NCBI GenBank assembly: GCA_016296485.1
Contig: JAEDJF010000036.1
Location: 1-13,334 of the forward strand
DNA length: 13,334 nucleotides
Reading direction: 5' to 3'
Source of the DNA: Oscillospiraceae bacterium
GTDB taxonomy: Bacteria; Bacillota; Clostridia; Oscillospirales; Ruminococcaceae
Part shown: one piece after another, positions 6,400 through 12,478 of the stretch
Position numbering within the stretch: position 1 is the stretch's first letter
How the letters are laid out: every line of letters starts with the position of its first letter
The notes under the pieces: generated by a model
Seen by the model: the letters and a program-made list of their open reading frames with translations, nothing else
Databases searched by the model: none
What the model was told of the DNA's origin: nothing
Program-made: the position numbers and the translations under genes

Positions 6400-6428
6400 A
6401 TTATAACAAAAAGAGAGTTTTTTTGCAC
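6400..6428 (-). promoter_or_regulatory. Possible promoter of the dnaD operon
   Basis: On the minus strand a perfect TATAAT (6400-6405) is preceded at 17 bases by a poor -35 (GTGCAA, 6423-6428). Transcription would start near 6393, about 25 bases before the TTG start, which supports that start. The weak -35 keeps confidence moderate. Confidence 0.5.
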
Positions 6429-6490
6429 TACATTTTTAAAATAATTTTCGCCTTAAGATAACGGGAGTCGAACTTGCCTAAAAACAGCAT

Positions 6491-6525
6491 AAAAAAATCC
6501 CGGAAACTTTCGTTTCCGGGATTTT
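6491..6525 (-). terminator. Terminator of the tRNA-Gly gene
   Basis: AAAATCCCGGAAAC (6494-6507) and its perfect complement (6512-6525) have a 4-base loop. On the minus strand this is followed by a run of seven T. It begins two bases after the tRNA CCA end and separates the tRNA transcript from dnaD. Confidence 0.9.
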
Positions 6526-6526
6526 G

Positions 6527-6602
6527 TGGAGCGGGTTACGAGGCTTGAACTCGCTACCTCGACCTTGGCAAGGTCGCGCTCTGCCAGATGAGCTAAACCC
6601 GC
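6527..6602 (-). tRNA. tRNA-Gly (anticodon GCC)
   Basis: The minus strand folds as a complete cloverleaf of 76 bases: acceptor GCGGGTT pairs with AACCCGC, the T-loop reads GTTCAAG, and the anticodon loop TTGCCAA carries GCC, which reads GGC and GGT glycine codons. The discriminator base is T and the CCA end is encoded. It has a consensus promoter and its own terminator. Confidence 0.97.
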
Positions 6603-6622
6603 ATTTCTTAAGCACGTTTGAT

Positions 6623-6651
6623 ATTATAGCAACCAAAGACGGTTTTGTCAA
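6623..6651 (-). promoter_or_regulatory. Consensus promoter of tRNA-Gly
   Basis: On the minus strand TTGACA (6646-6651) and TATAAT (6623-6628) both match the consensus perfectly and are separated by 17 bases. This strength is typical of stable RNA genes. Confidence 0.93.
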
Positions 6652-6695
6652 CAAGATTTTTGATTTTTTTACTGACTATTTTGCAAATTACGGAC

Positions 6696-6724
6696 TTGAA
6701 TATTGAAAAGAGGTGGTGTATAAT
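6696..6724 (+). promoter_or_regulatory. Promoter of the PHP phosphoesterase gene
   Basis: TTGAAT (6696-6701), a 17-base spacer and TATAAT (6719-6724). The start would be near 6731. The in-frame GTG codons at 6713 and 6716 lie upstream of the start site, so translation should begin at 6770. Confidence 0.8.
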
Positions 6725-6769
6725 ATTTCTGTAGTAATGTGTAGTAATGTTTTGAAAGGGGGCGGCGCT

Positions 6770-7594
6770 GTGATCGGCGATCTTCATTGCCACAGCTCAA
6801 TGTCCGACGGCTCTACGCCTGTGGACCAGCTTGTTGAGTATGCTATCGGCGCCGGAATGGATTTCATTTCGCTCACTGACCATGACACTATGGCAGGCGT
6901 TGAGCGGGCTGTAAGCCTTGGAAAGCGCAAGGGCATCCGTGTTATTCCCGGTCTTGAGATCACTACCCACGACAGCAAAACCGGAAGGATGGCGCACCTT
7001 CTTTGCTATATGCCCCGCAAGATGGAGAAGCTCGAAAAGCTCACCAAGAGCATTCTTGAGGAGCGCAACCGCGCGATAATCCCGGTAATAGATGAAATTT
7101 CCAAGAATTATCCCATCACTTATGACGACGTTGTAAAGGCTGCCGGTCCGGCGCAGTGCCTTTACCGTCAGCACATAATCCGTGCCCTTATGGACAGGGG
7201 ATATACTTACGCGGTGTTTACCGACCTTTACAGCATTTTCCGCGAGATACCCTATGAGCCCCATTTCCCGGACGTAAGGGACGTTGCGGACATTGTCCGC
7301 CAGTCCGGCGGCGTTGCCTGTCTTGCCCATCCGGGTCATTACGATTCGATTGAACTTGCCCGGGAGCTTGCGAAGGACGGAAGGATTCAGGCTATCGAGC
7401 TTTCCCACCCGCGCAACAGCGACAGCGACCGGGAGGAAATAGAAAAAATAATCAGAGAATATTGGCTTGTTCCGACGGGAGGAAGCGATTACCACGGCTT
7501 CTACAGCAGCGTGCCGCACCCAATCGGAACCTGCACTATGCCCGGCGAGGCTCTTGAAGCCCTCATAAAGGTAAGAGACGAGCTGAACAAATAA
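6770..7594 (+). CDS. PHP-domain phosphoesterase, TrpH/YciV (RNase AM) type
   Basis: A 274-residue metal-dependent phosphoesterase. Proteins of this subgroup hydrolyse 3',5'-nucleotide bisphosphates or trim RNA 5' ends. All usual PHP metal ligands are visible: H6-x-H8 and D13 (G-D-L-H-C-H-S-S-M-S-D-G), D37-H38 (L-T-D-H-D-T), E63 (P-G-L-E-I), H187 (L-A-H-P-G-H) and D240/H242 (G-S-D-Y-H-G). A helical insertion (about 75-180) is characteristic of the TrpH/YciV group and argues against histidinol phosphatase or a polymerase PHP domain. GTG at 6770 is chosen because AAAGGGGG precedes it at good spacing and M-I-G-D-L-H is a normal family N-terminus. It is monocistronic, with promoter and terminator, and diverges from tRNA-Gly. 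Confidence 0.88.
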   Translation: MIGDLHCHSSMSDGSTPVDQLVEYAIGAGMDFISLTDHDTMAGVERAVSLGKRKGIRVIPGLEITTHDSKTGRMAHLLCYMPRKMEKLEKLTKSILEERNRAIIPVIDEISKNYPITYDDVVKAAGPAQCLYRQHIIRALMDRGYTYAVFTDLYSIFREIPYEPHFPDVRDVADIVRQSGGVACLAHPGHYDSIELARELAKDGRIQAIELSHPRNSDSDREEIEKIIREYWLVPTGGSDYHGFYSSVPHPIGTCTMPGEALEALIKVRDELNK

Positions 7595-7601
7595 GAAAAA
7601 T

Positions 7602-7637
7602 CGGGACAAGGTGCGAAAGGCATTTGTCCCGTTTTTT
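7602..7637 (+). terminator. Rho-independent terminator after the PHP gene
   Basis: CGGGACAA (7602-7609) pairs with TTGTCCCG (7624-7631), with an inner TGC/GCA pairing, followed by a T run. Confidence 0.85.
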
Positions 7638-7711
7638 GTTGTTTTAACACATGGCGGAAGGCCGCCGAAAGGGCAGCCGCGGCGAAAAATCCGAACCGAG
7701 GAGGCGAGCAA

Positions 7712-8260
7712 ATGTATAAAACTGACGACAGCGATATGAAAATCGTGGGCGCCGATATGAAGGTCATTGACGAGAGCGACGCCGAGGCGAGGCTTTACAG
7801 CCACGAGCGGGAGAACGGAAACCTCGAAAAAGCCCACGACATAGGAAAAGCCCTGGCAGCGGCGCTGCTCAACGAGGGCGGAGCCGCCTATGAGAAAAAC
7901 GTGGCATCCGACTTCGAGGCGCGCAACAGAAGCATTCTCTATGCCTTCACGGCGGATCGGGTGCTCGACACCTTTATGCCGAATCACATAATTGCGCGCT
8001 CCGCGCAGAACGAGTTTTTCGACGAGGTGCGCCGCCGCAACATCGGGCTTTATGAGTCCATTTCCCGTTCGGGAGCTTTTTCGATGTACCTTCTCTGTGG
8101 AAGGAGCGGGGACGGAAGATATATAGGCGTCGGAAAGGTTTACGCCGGCGTTATCCGCCGCCCGGATGACGAAAAAATTGAAAAAGAGGGCGACGAGCTC
8201 TACCGTAAATATTTTGATTATTGCATTGAGCACATCAAAAATGTGGAGTTCGCCTTTTGA
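7712..8260 (+). CDS. Uncharacterised protein, no family recognised
   Basis: A 182-residue protein with a strong GAGGAGG ribosome-binding site (7699-7705) well placed before the ATG, codon use like its neighbours and a terminator 35 bases after its stop, so it is very likely a real gene. No signal peptide or membrane segment is visible. It is highly charged, with a helical, acid-rich N-terminal half (roughly residues 20-60, K-A-L-A-A-A-L-L) and a C-terminal half containing a possible beta hairpin (S-M-Y-L-L-C-G-R-S-G-D-G-R-Y-I-G-V-G-K-V near 129-148). I recognise no catalytic motif. It lies between the PHP gene and the eut promoter, but both sides carry terminators, so location gives no functional link. 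Confidence 0.75.
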   Translation: MYKTDDSDMKIVGADMKVIDESDAEARLYSHERENGNLEKAHDIGKALAAALLNEGGAAYEKNVASDFEARNRSILYAFTADRVLDTFMPNHIIARSAQNEFFDEVRRRNIGLYESISRSGAFSMYLLCGRSGDGRYIGVGKVYAGVIRRPDDEKIEKEGDELYRKYFDYCIEHIKNVEFAF

Positions 8261-8291
8261 GCACCGCAGGAAAAATTGCAAACCAATGCCG

Positions 8292-8316
8292 AAAAGAGCC
8301 GCAAGGGCTCTTTTTT
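8292..8316 (+). terminator. Terminator after the uncharacterised gene
   Basis: AAAAGAGCC (8292-8300) pairs with GGCTCTTTT (8306-8314) around a GCAAG loop, and the T run continues to 8316. Confidence 0.85.
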
Positions 8317-8331
8317 ATACTCCGGAGTATA
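8316..8331. repeat. Perfect 16-bp palindrome
   Basis: TATACTCCGGAGTATA reads the same on both strands. It abuts the preceding terminator and lies about 165 bases upstream of the eutS -35 hexamer. It could be a dimeric regulator site. Confidence 0.5.
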
Positions 8332-8494
8332 TACTCGTGCTCAAAAATTAATAAAAAGTTTACAATTTGTTTCGGTGCTCAAACGCCGGCGGGCTGTGCT
8401 CAAAAAAGGCTCGGTTTGCTTTAGTTAAGTAAAATGTCAACAGCAAAAACGAAAAAATACTTCAAAACTTCTTATTATTTTTTCAGCTTTGCCC

Positions 8495-8523
8495 TTTACA
8501 AAAGGCGGTAATGTCTGTATAAT
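8495..8523 (+). promoter_or_regulatory. Promoter of the eut operon
   Basis: TTTACA (8495-8500), a 17-base spacer and TATAAT (8518-8523). The start would be near 8530, giving an 80-base leader before eutS with a possible TGCGC/GCGCA hairpin (8556-8571) inside a GGTC/GACC pairing (8542-8545, 8578-8581). Confidence 0.8.
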
Positions 8524-8609
8524 ATTAGATGTGTAGGAGTTGGTCTGTCTATAAGTGCGCGTACCGGCGCAAAAGCGGACCGATTTCGGAAACAGGAGGA
8601 ATAAGCGTT

Positions 8610-8969
8610 ATGTCACAAGCAAATGAATATTCTTTACCGCCTCGTTCGATACAGGAGTACGTTCCGGGCAAACAGGTGACCCTTGCGCACCGCATATCCA
8701 AACCGGACAGGATGATTTATAAGAAGCTCGGTCTTACCGACGAGTTCAGCGAGGCCATCGGGATCATCACCATTACCCCTGCCGAAAGTGCAATTATCGC
8801 CGCGGATATTTGCACCAAAGCCGCGAGAATCAAGCTCGGATTTGTTGACCGTTTCTCCGGCGCAGTCGTTTTCGTCGGCGAAATCGGCGCCGTCGATTCC
8901 GCGCTTCGCGCCGTCGTTGACCGCTTCGAGGATATGCATTACACCACCATCGGAATTACGAGGACTTGA
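8610..8969 (+). CDS. eutS: Ethanolamine microcompartment shell protein EutS
   Basis: EutS is a hexameric shell protein of the ethanolamine-utilisation bacterial microcompartment, with a circularly permuted BMC fold. The 119-residue product carries the family signatures Q-E-Y-V-P-G-K-Q-V-T-L-A-H near residues 15-27, A-I-G-I-I-T-I-T-P-A-E-S-A (about 49-61) and G-F-V-D-R-F-S-G-A (about 77-85); length is normal. The ATG at 8610 follows AGGAGG (8594-8599); an in-frame upstream ATG at 8529 lies at the transcription start and is unlikely. It is the first gene of the operon, with eutP starting two bases after its stop. Other BMC shell genes (eutL, eutM, eutK, eutN) are not in the window and would be expected downstream. 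Confidence 0.95.
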   Translation: MSQANEYSLPPRSIQEYVPGKQVTLAHRISKPDRMIYKKLGLTDEFSEAIGIITITPAESAIIAADICTKAARIKLGFVDRFSGAVVFVGEIGAVDSALRAVVDRFEDMHYTTIGITRT

Positions 8970-8971
8970 GC

Positions 8972-9445
8972 ATGGGCTTAGAAGGGTCCGAAAAGAAACC
9001 TCGCAAAATCATTCTGATGGGGCGCTCGAGCGTCGGCAAGACCACGCTCCTCCAGGCGATGCACAAGGAGGTCATTGAGTACAAGAAGACTCAGGAAATC
9101 ATTGTACATGACGACGCGATAGACACTCCCGGCGAGTACATAGACCAGAGCGGACTTTGGCGGGCATGTATAACCGCCGCCTGCGACGCCGATATAGTGG
9201 TGCTCGTCCACGACGCGGGAAACGGAATGGGCAGGCTTCCTCAGATGTTCAGCATGACCTTCGCAAAACCCACCATAGGCGTTGTAACGAAGATAGACGG
9301 GAAGAGCGAAGAGGAAATCGAAGTCGCGGAAAACTTTCTTAAAATGGCCGGAGCGCGTCCGGTCCTGCGGACCAGCGCCTATACCGGAGAGGGAATAGAC
9401 GAACTCATCGAGTTCATCGAAAACCTTGATTTGACTGACTATTAA
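8972..9445 (+). CDS. eutP: EutP, P-loop NTPase of the ethanolamine operon
   Basis: A 157-residue small GTPase-like protein of the EutP/PduV family. Walker A is G17-R-S-S-V-G-K-T24, the G3 motif D51-T-P-G-E and the G4 motif T106-K-I-D109. Salmonella EutP has been reported to have acetate kinase activity; PduV relatives associate with the shell. The role here is inferred from family and context. ATG at 8972 is chosen because GAGGA (8960-8964) is well spaced from it. A TTG at 8966 overlapping the eutS stop is less likely. It is translationally close-coupled to eutS and followed by eutA after 61 bases. The two-component genes eutV and eutW, commonly placed at this point in Listeria and Enterococcus, are not here. 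Confidence 0.93.
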   Translation: MGLEGSEKKPRKIILMGRSSVGKTTLLQAMHKEVIEYKKTQEIIVHDDAIDTPGEYIDQSGLWRACITAACDADIVVLVHDAGNGMGRLPQMFSMTFAKPTIGVVTKIDGKSEEEIEVAENFLKMAGARPVLRTSAYTGEGIDELIEFIENLDLTDY

Positions 9446-9506
9446 TATAGGGCAAGTTGCAGTAAGCATTTCTATAAATGACAAGAGTAAAGGGAGATAA
9501 TAGGGA

Positions 9507-10946
9507 ATGAAAGAGAAAATATTGAGTGTAGGTATTGACATCGGTACCTCCACCACTCAGGTTATTTTTAGCAGATTTACTATTGAAAACACTTCCGGCG
9601 AGTATATGGTTCCCCGTATCGAGATTACCAACAAGGAAATCGTATATCAGAGCCAGATTTACACCACTCCTCTTCTCAATGAGAGAACCATTGACGAAGA
9701 AGCGGTACATAAAATTGTTGTTGATGAATATGCTCGTTCCGGTTTCAAACCGGAGGACGTCGATACCGGTGCCGTTATTATCACCGGTGAGACCGCAAGA
9801 AAAGAGAACGCAAGAGGCGTTCTCAACGTAATGTCCGGACTTGCCGGCGACTTCGTAGTCGCCACCGCCGGTAACGACCTTGAGGGAGTTATCGCCGGAC
9901 GCGGCGCAGGTACTGCTTCTATGTCCCTTACAAAACACGTCGTTATGGCGAACGTGGACATCGGCGGCGGCACCTCCAACATCGCCGTATTTAAAGAGAA
10001 ACACCCCGTTGATACCGGCTGCTTCGATATAGGCGGACGCCTTATCAAGCTTGACAGCGCAGGCAAAGTCCTCTACGTTTCCGACCATCTCGGAAAACTT
10101 TGCGCGAAACACGGAATTAACATTAAAGTCGGTAATAAACTTGAGTATAAAGAAATATATAAAGCTTGCGTGCTCATGGCTCAGGTCCTTGCGACGACTC
10201 TCGGCTTCAAGACCTTCGATATGGACGACCTCGCAATTATGACCACCGACCATCCGCTCCGCAACATCGAGGAAATCAAATACGTCACCTTCTCCGGCGG
10301 CGTAGGCAACCTCATTTATCACCCCTATGAGGGCAGCGGCGATTTCCCCTACAACGATATCGGCGTCGTGCTCGCAAGAGCCGTGAACGAAGTGTTCGCT
10401 CCCTTCGCGGACAAAATAATCGAGCCGGCTGAAACCATCCGCGCCACCGTTATCGGCGCCGGAACCCAGACTATGGAGATTTCCGGTTCCACCATCGCCT
10501 TCTCCGAAAACACCAAGCTTCCGCTTAAGACTATACCGGTTATCAAACTTGAGGAGGAGGCTGAAAAGCTCAGCCCTTCGGAGTTTGCGAAACACCTTGC
10601 TCCGATGCTCGACTGGTACAATGACCCCGACGAGGGCCAGGAGCTTGTAGCTCTTTCCCTTAAAGGCGCCAACTGCCCGCTGTTCAAAGAGGTTGAACGC
10701 TACGCCGACCTCATCATCGCAGGTATGCAGCCCATCATCCAGTCCAGACATCCGCTTATAGTCATACTTGAGGAGGATATGGGTAAGAGCCTCGGTCAAA
10801 ACCTTATGGTCAAACTCAACCGGAGCAAAGATATAATCTGCATCGACTCCATCAGAGTAAGCCAGGGCGACTACGTCGATATCGGCGAGCCCCTTATGCA
10901 CGGAAGAGTTCTTCCCGTAGTCGTAAAGACCCTCGTATTTAACTAA
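9507..10946 (+). CDS. eutA: Ethanolamine ammonia-lyase reactivating factor EutA
   Basis: EutA is an ATP-dependent chaperone that exchanges damaged cobalamin bound to ethanolamine ammonia-lyase for intact adenosylcobalamin. The 479-residue protein has an ASKHA (Hsp70/actin-like) nucleotide fold: phosphate-1 motif D11-I-G-T-S-T-T-Q18 and phosphate-2 motif V-D151-I-G-G-G-T-S-N. The C-terminal segment G-D-Y-V-D-I-G-E-P-L-M-H-G-R-V-L-P is typical of EutA. Length matches the family (about 470). AGGGAG (9491-9496) precedes the ATG. Its position directly upstream of eutBC fits its role on that enzyme. The 61-base gap before it has a weak possible TATAG/CTATA pairing (9446-9476) but no clear promoter. 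Confidence 0.95.
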   Translation: MKEKILSVGIDIGTSTTQVIFSRFTIENTSGEYMVPRIEITNKEIVYQSQIYTTPLLNERTIDEEAVHKIVVDEYARSGFKPEDVDTGAVIITGETARKENARGVLNVMSGLAGDFVVATAGNDLEGVIAGRGAGTASMSLTKHVVMANVDIGGGTSNIAVFKEKHPVDTGCFDIGGRLIKLDSAGKVLYVSDHLGKLCAKHGINIKVGNKLEYKEIYKACVLMAQVLATTLGFKTFDMDDLAIMTTDHPLRNIEEIKYVTFSGGVGNLIYHPYEGSGDFPYNDIGVVLARAVNEVFAPFADKIIEPAETIRATVIGAGTQTMEISGSTIAFSENTKLPLKTIPVIKLEEEAEKLSPSEFAKHLAPMLDWYNDPDEGQELVALSLKGANCPLFKEVERYADLIIAGMQPIIQSRHPLIVILEEDMGKSLGQNLMVKLNRSKDIICIDSIRVSQGDYVDIGEPLMHGRVLPVVVKTLVFN

Positions 10947-11061
10947 TGTTAAAAAATAAGATTTATATATATTAATAAGGTTTGGGAAAGGAGGAAATTC
11001 CGCAACAATTGTTAGCCCCCAAATTTTTAGGCATCCAAATTTTACAAAGGAGTGAGAATTT
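10947..11061 (+). promoter_or_regulatory. Possible regulatory leader between eutA and eutB
   Basis: A 115-base AT-rich gap, longer than the other intergenic gaps of the operon. It contains an orphan AAAGGAGG (10987-10994) with no start codon at normal spacing, TTTGGG (10981-10986) that can pair with CCCAAA (11018-11023), and a 9-base direct repeat CCAAATTTT (11019-11027 and 11035-11043). The true eutB ribosome-binding site is AAAGGAGTG (11046-11054). I see no canonical promoter or terminator. Confidence 0.4.
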
Positions 11062-12429
11062 TTGATTCTGAAAGCAAAATTATTTGGACAAGTCTATGAG
11101 TTCAGAGATGTCAAAGACGTTCTTGCGAAAGCAAGCGAACTCAAATCCGGTGACCAGCTTGCTGGTATCGCTGCAGAAACTATGCAGGAGCGCATTGCTG
11201 CAAAGCACTGCCTTGCAAACCTCACCATTAAGGACGTTTACGAGAACCCCGTAGCTCCTTATGAAGAAGACGATGTAACCCGTCTTATCCAGGACAACAT
11301 CAACTTCACCATCTATGAAGAGATCAAAAACTGGACCATCGCAAAACTCCGTGAGTTCATCCTTGATGACCACGTATCCGGCGATGAGATCCGCAGAGTT
11401 TCTGCTGGTCTTTCTTCCGAAGTTGTTTCCGCTGTTACCAAACTCATGTCCTCTCTCGACCTCATGATTGGTGCAAGAAAACTTCCTATCTACAGAACCT
11501 GTGTTACCACCTGTGGTGCACCTGACAGACTTTCCTTCCGTCTCCAGCCTAACCATCCTACCGATGACGTTGAAGGCATGAAGGTTTCCTACTGCGAAGG
11601 CTTCTCCTACTGCACTGGTGACGCCCTCTTCGGTATGAACCCTGTTGACGATACTCTCGGCGCTGTTGAAAGAACTATGAACAGCTACCAGGATTTCGTA
11701 GAGAGATGGGAAATCCCGACTCAGTCCTGCTGCCTCTGCCATGTAACTACCGCTATGGAGTGCATTAAGAACGGCGCAAGAGAAGCACTCTGCTTCCAGT
11801 CCATCGCTGGTTCCCAGATTGCTAACGAGAGCTTCGGTATCACCATTTCCATGATGGATGAAGCACTCGACCTTATGGAGCACTACGGTGTTGGCCATGG
11901 TCCTGACCCCATGTACTTCGAGACCGGCGAAGGCGCAGAGCTTTCCGCAGACGGTCACTGGGGTGCTGACCAGCTCACCATGGAAGCCCGCTGCTATGGC
12001 TTCGCAAAGAGATGGCATCCGTTCCTTGTTGACTCCGTTGTTGGCTTCATCGGACCGGAGTACCTCTATGATGCTAAACAGGTAACTCGTGCAGGTATGG
12101 AAGACATGTTCATGGGCAAACTCAGCAACATCTCCATGGGCTGCGACGCTTGCTACACCAACCATATGAAGATGGACCAGAACGACAACGAGAACCTCGA
12201 GATTCTCCTTGCTGCTGAAGGATGCAACTTCTTCATGGGCGTACCTTGCGCAGACGACTGCATGCTTATGTATCAGTCCACCGGTTATCACGACAACCAT
12301 GCAACCCGTCAGGCTCTTGGCAAAAAACCGCTTGCTGAGTTCGAGAAATGGGCTCAGAAGATGGGCTTCCTCGAGGAAGACGGTCTCACCCTTGGCCCGA
12401 ACGCCGGTGACGCTTCCGTACTCTTTTAA
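11062..12429 (+). CDS. eutB: Ethanolamine ammonia-lyase large subunit EutB
   Basis: EutB holds the active site of adenosylcobalamin-dependent ethanolamine ammonia-lyase, which converts ethanolamine to acetaldehyde and ammonia inside the microcompartment. The 455-residue TIM-barrel protein keeps the active-site residues known from E. coli at the same numbering: R160 and Q162 (F-R-L-Q-P-N), N193 (M-N-P-V-D-D), E287 (Y-F-E-T-G) and D362 (G-C-D-A-C). The N-terminus (K-L-F-G-Q-V-Y-E-F-R-D-V-K-D-V-L-A-K-A) aligns with EutB from residue 1, confirming the TTG start at 11062; AAAGGAGTG precedes it. Odd features are 16 cysteines, with a C-C-L-C run at 223-226, and divergence in conserved stretches (around 145-158 and 236-260). 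Codons shift toward GCT, GGT and GTT, suggesting high expression. Confidence 0.96.
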   Translation: MILKAKLFGQVYEFRDVKDVLAKASELKSGDQLAGIAAETMQERIAAKHCLANLTIKDVYENPVAPYEEDDVTRLIQDNINFTIYEEIKNWTIAKLREFILDDHVSGDEIRRVSAGLSSEVVSAVTKLMSSLDLMIGARKLPIYRTCVTTCGAPDRLSFRLQPNHPTDDVEGMKVSYCEGFSYCTGDALFGMNPVDDTLGAVERTMNSYQDFVERWEIPTQSCCLCHVTTAMECIKNGAREALCFQSIAGSQIANESFGITISMMDEALDLMEHYGVGHGPDPMYFETGEGAELSADGHWGADQLTMEARCYGFAKRWHPFLVDSVVGFIGPEYLYDAKQVTRAGMEDMFMGKLSNISMGCDACYTNHMKMDQNDNENLEILLAAEGCNFFMGVPCADDCMLMYQSTGYHDNHATRQALGKKPLAEFEKWAQKMGFLEEDGLTLGPNAGDASVLF

Positions 12430-12478
12430 TTTAAGTTAAAATAGTACTAAATTTATTTGACGGGAGGATATACAAATA

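Larger units (their letters stand above)
8261..8494. other. Non-coding region upstream of the eut promoter, with repeated motifs
   Basis: No credible gene is seen here. The region holds a terminator (8292-8316), a 16-bp palindrome (8316-8331), three direct copies of GTGCTCAAA (8337-8345, 8375-8383, 8396-8404) and an AT-rich stretch before the eutS -35. An inverted copy of the same motif overlaps the preceding stop codon (8256-8266). The arrangement could be a regulator-binding region; that is an inference. Confidence 0.5.

Noticed and set aside
7651..7719. A 22-codon open frame (ATG at 7651) overlapping the start of the uncharacterised gene
   Set aside because: There is no ribosome-binding site before it, and its composition is that of the GC-rich leader; the downstream ATG has a strong site.
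6797..8281. A 494-residue open frame on the minus strand across the PHP gene and the next gene
   Set aside because: It runs antisense through two plus-strand genes and an intergenic terminator, which a real gene would not do.
8530..8609. An EutV (ANTAR) dual-hairpin antiterminator target upstream of eutS
   Set aside because: The one six-base loop visible (GTACCG) lacks the A1 and G4 bases, no second matching hairpin was found, and no terminator follows it.
9414..10901. A 495-residue open frame on the minus strand across eutA
   Set aside because: Shadow of eutA; no family features and no ribosome-binding site.
8261..11061. A cobalamin riboswitch controlling the eut genes
   Set aside because: The gaps before eutS, eutA and eutB are short and lack a recognisable B12-box-like core.
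11009..11065. A possible 18-codon leader peptide starting at TTG and ending over the eutB start
   Set aside because: The only Shine-Dalgarno (10987-10994) is 14 bases from the TTG, too far for normal initiation, and the start is non-canonical.
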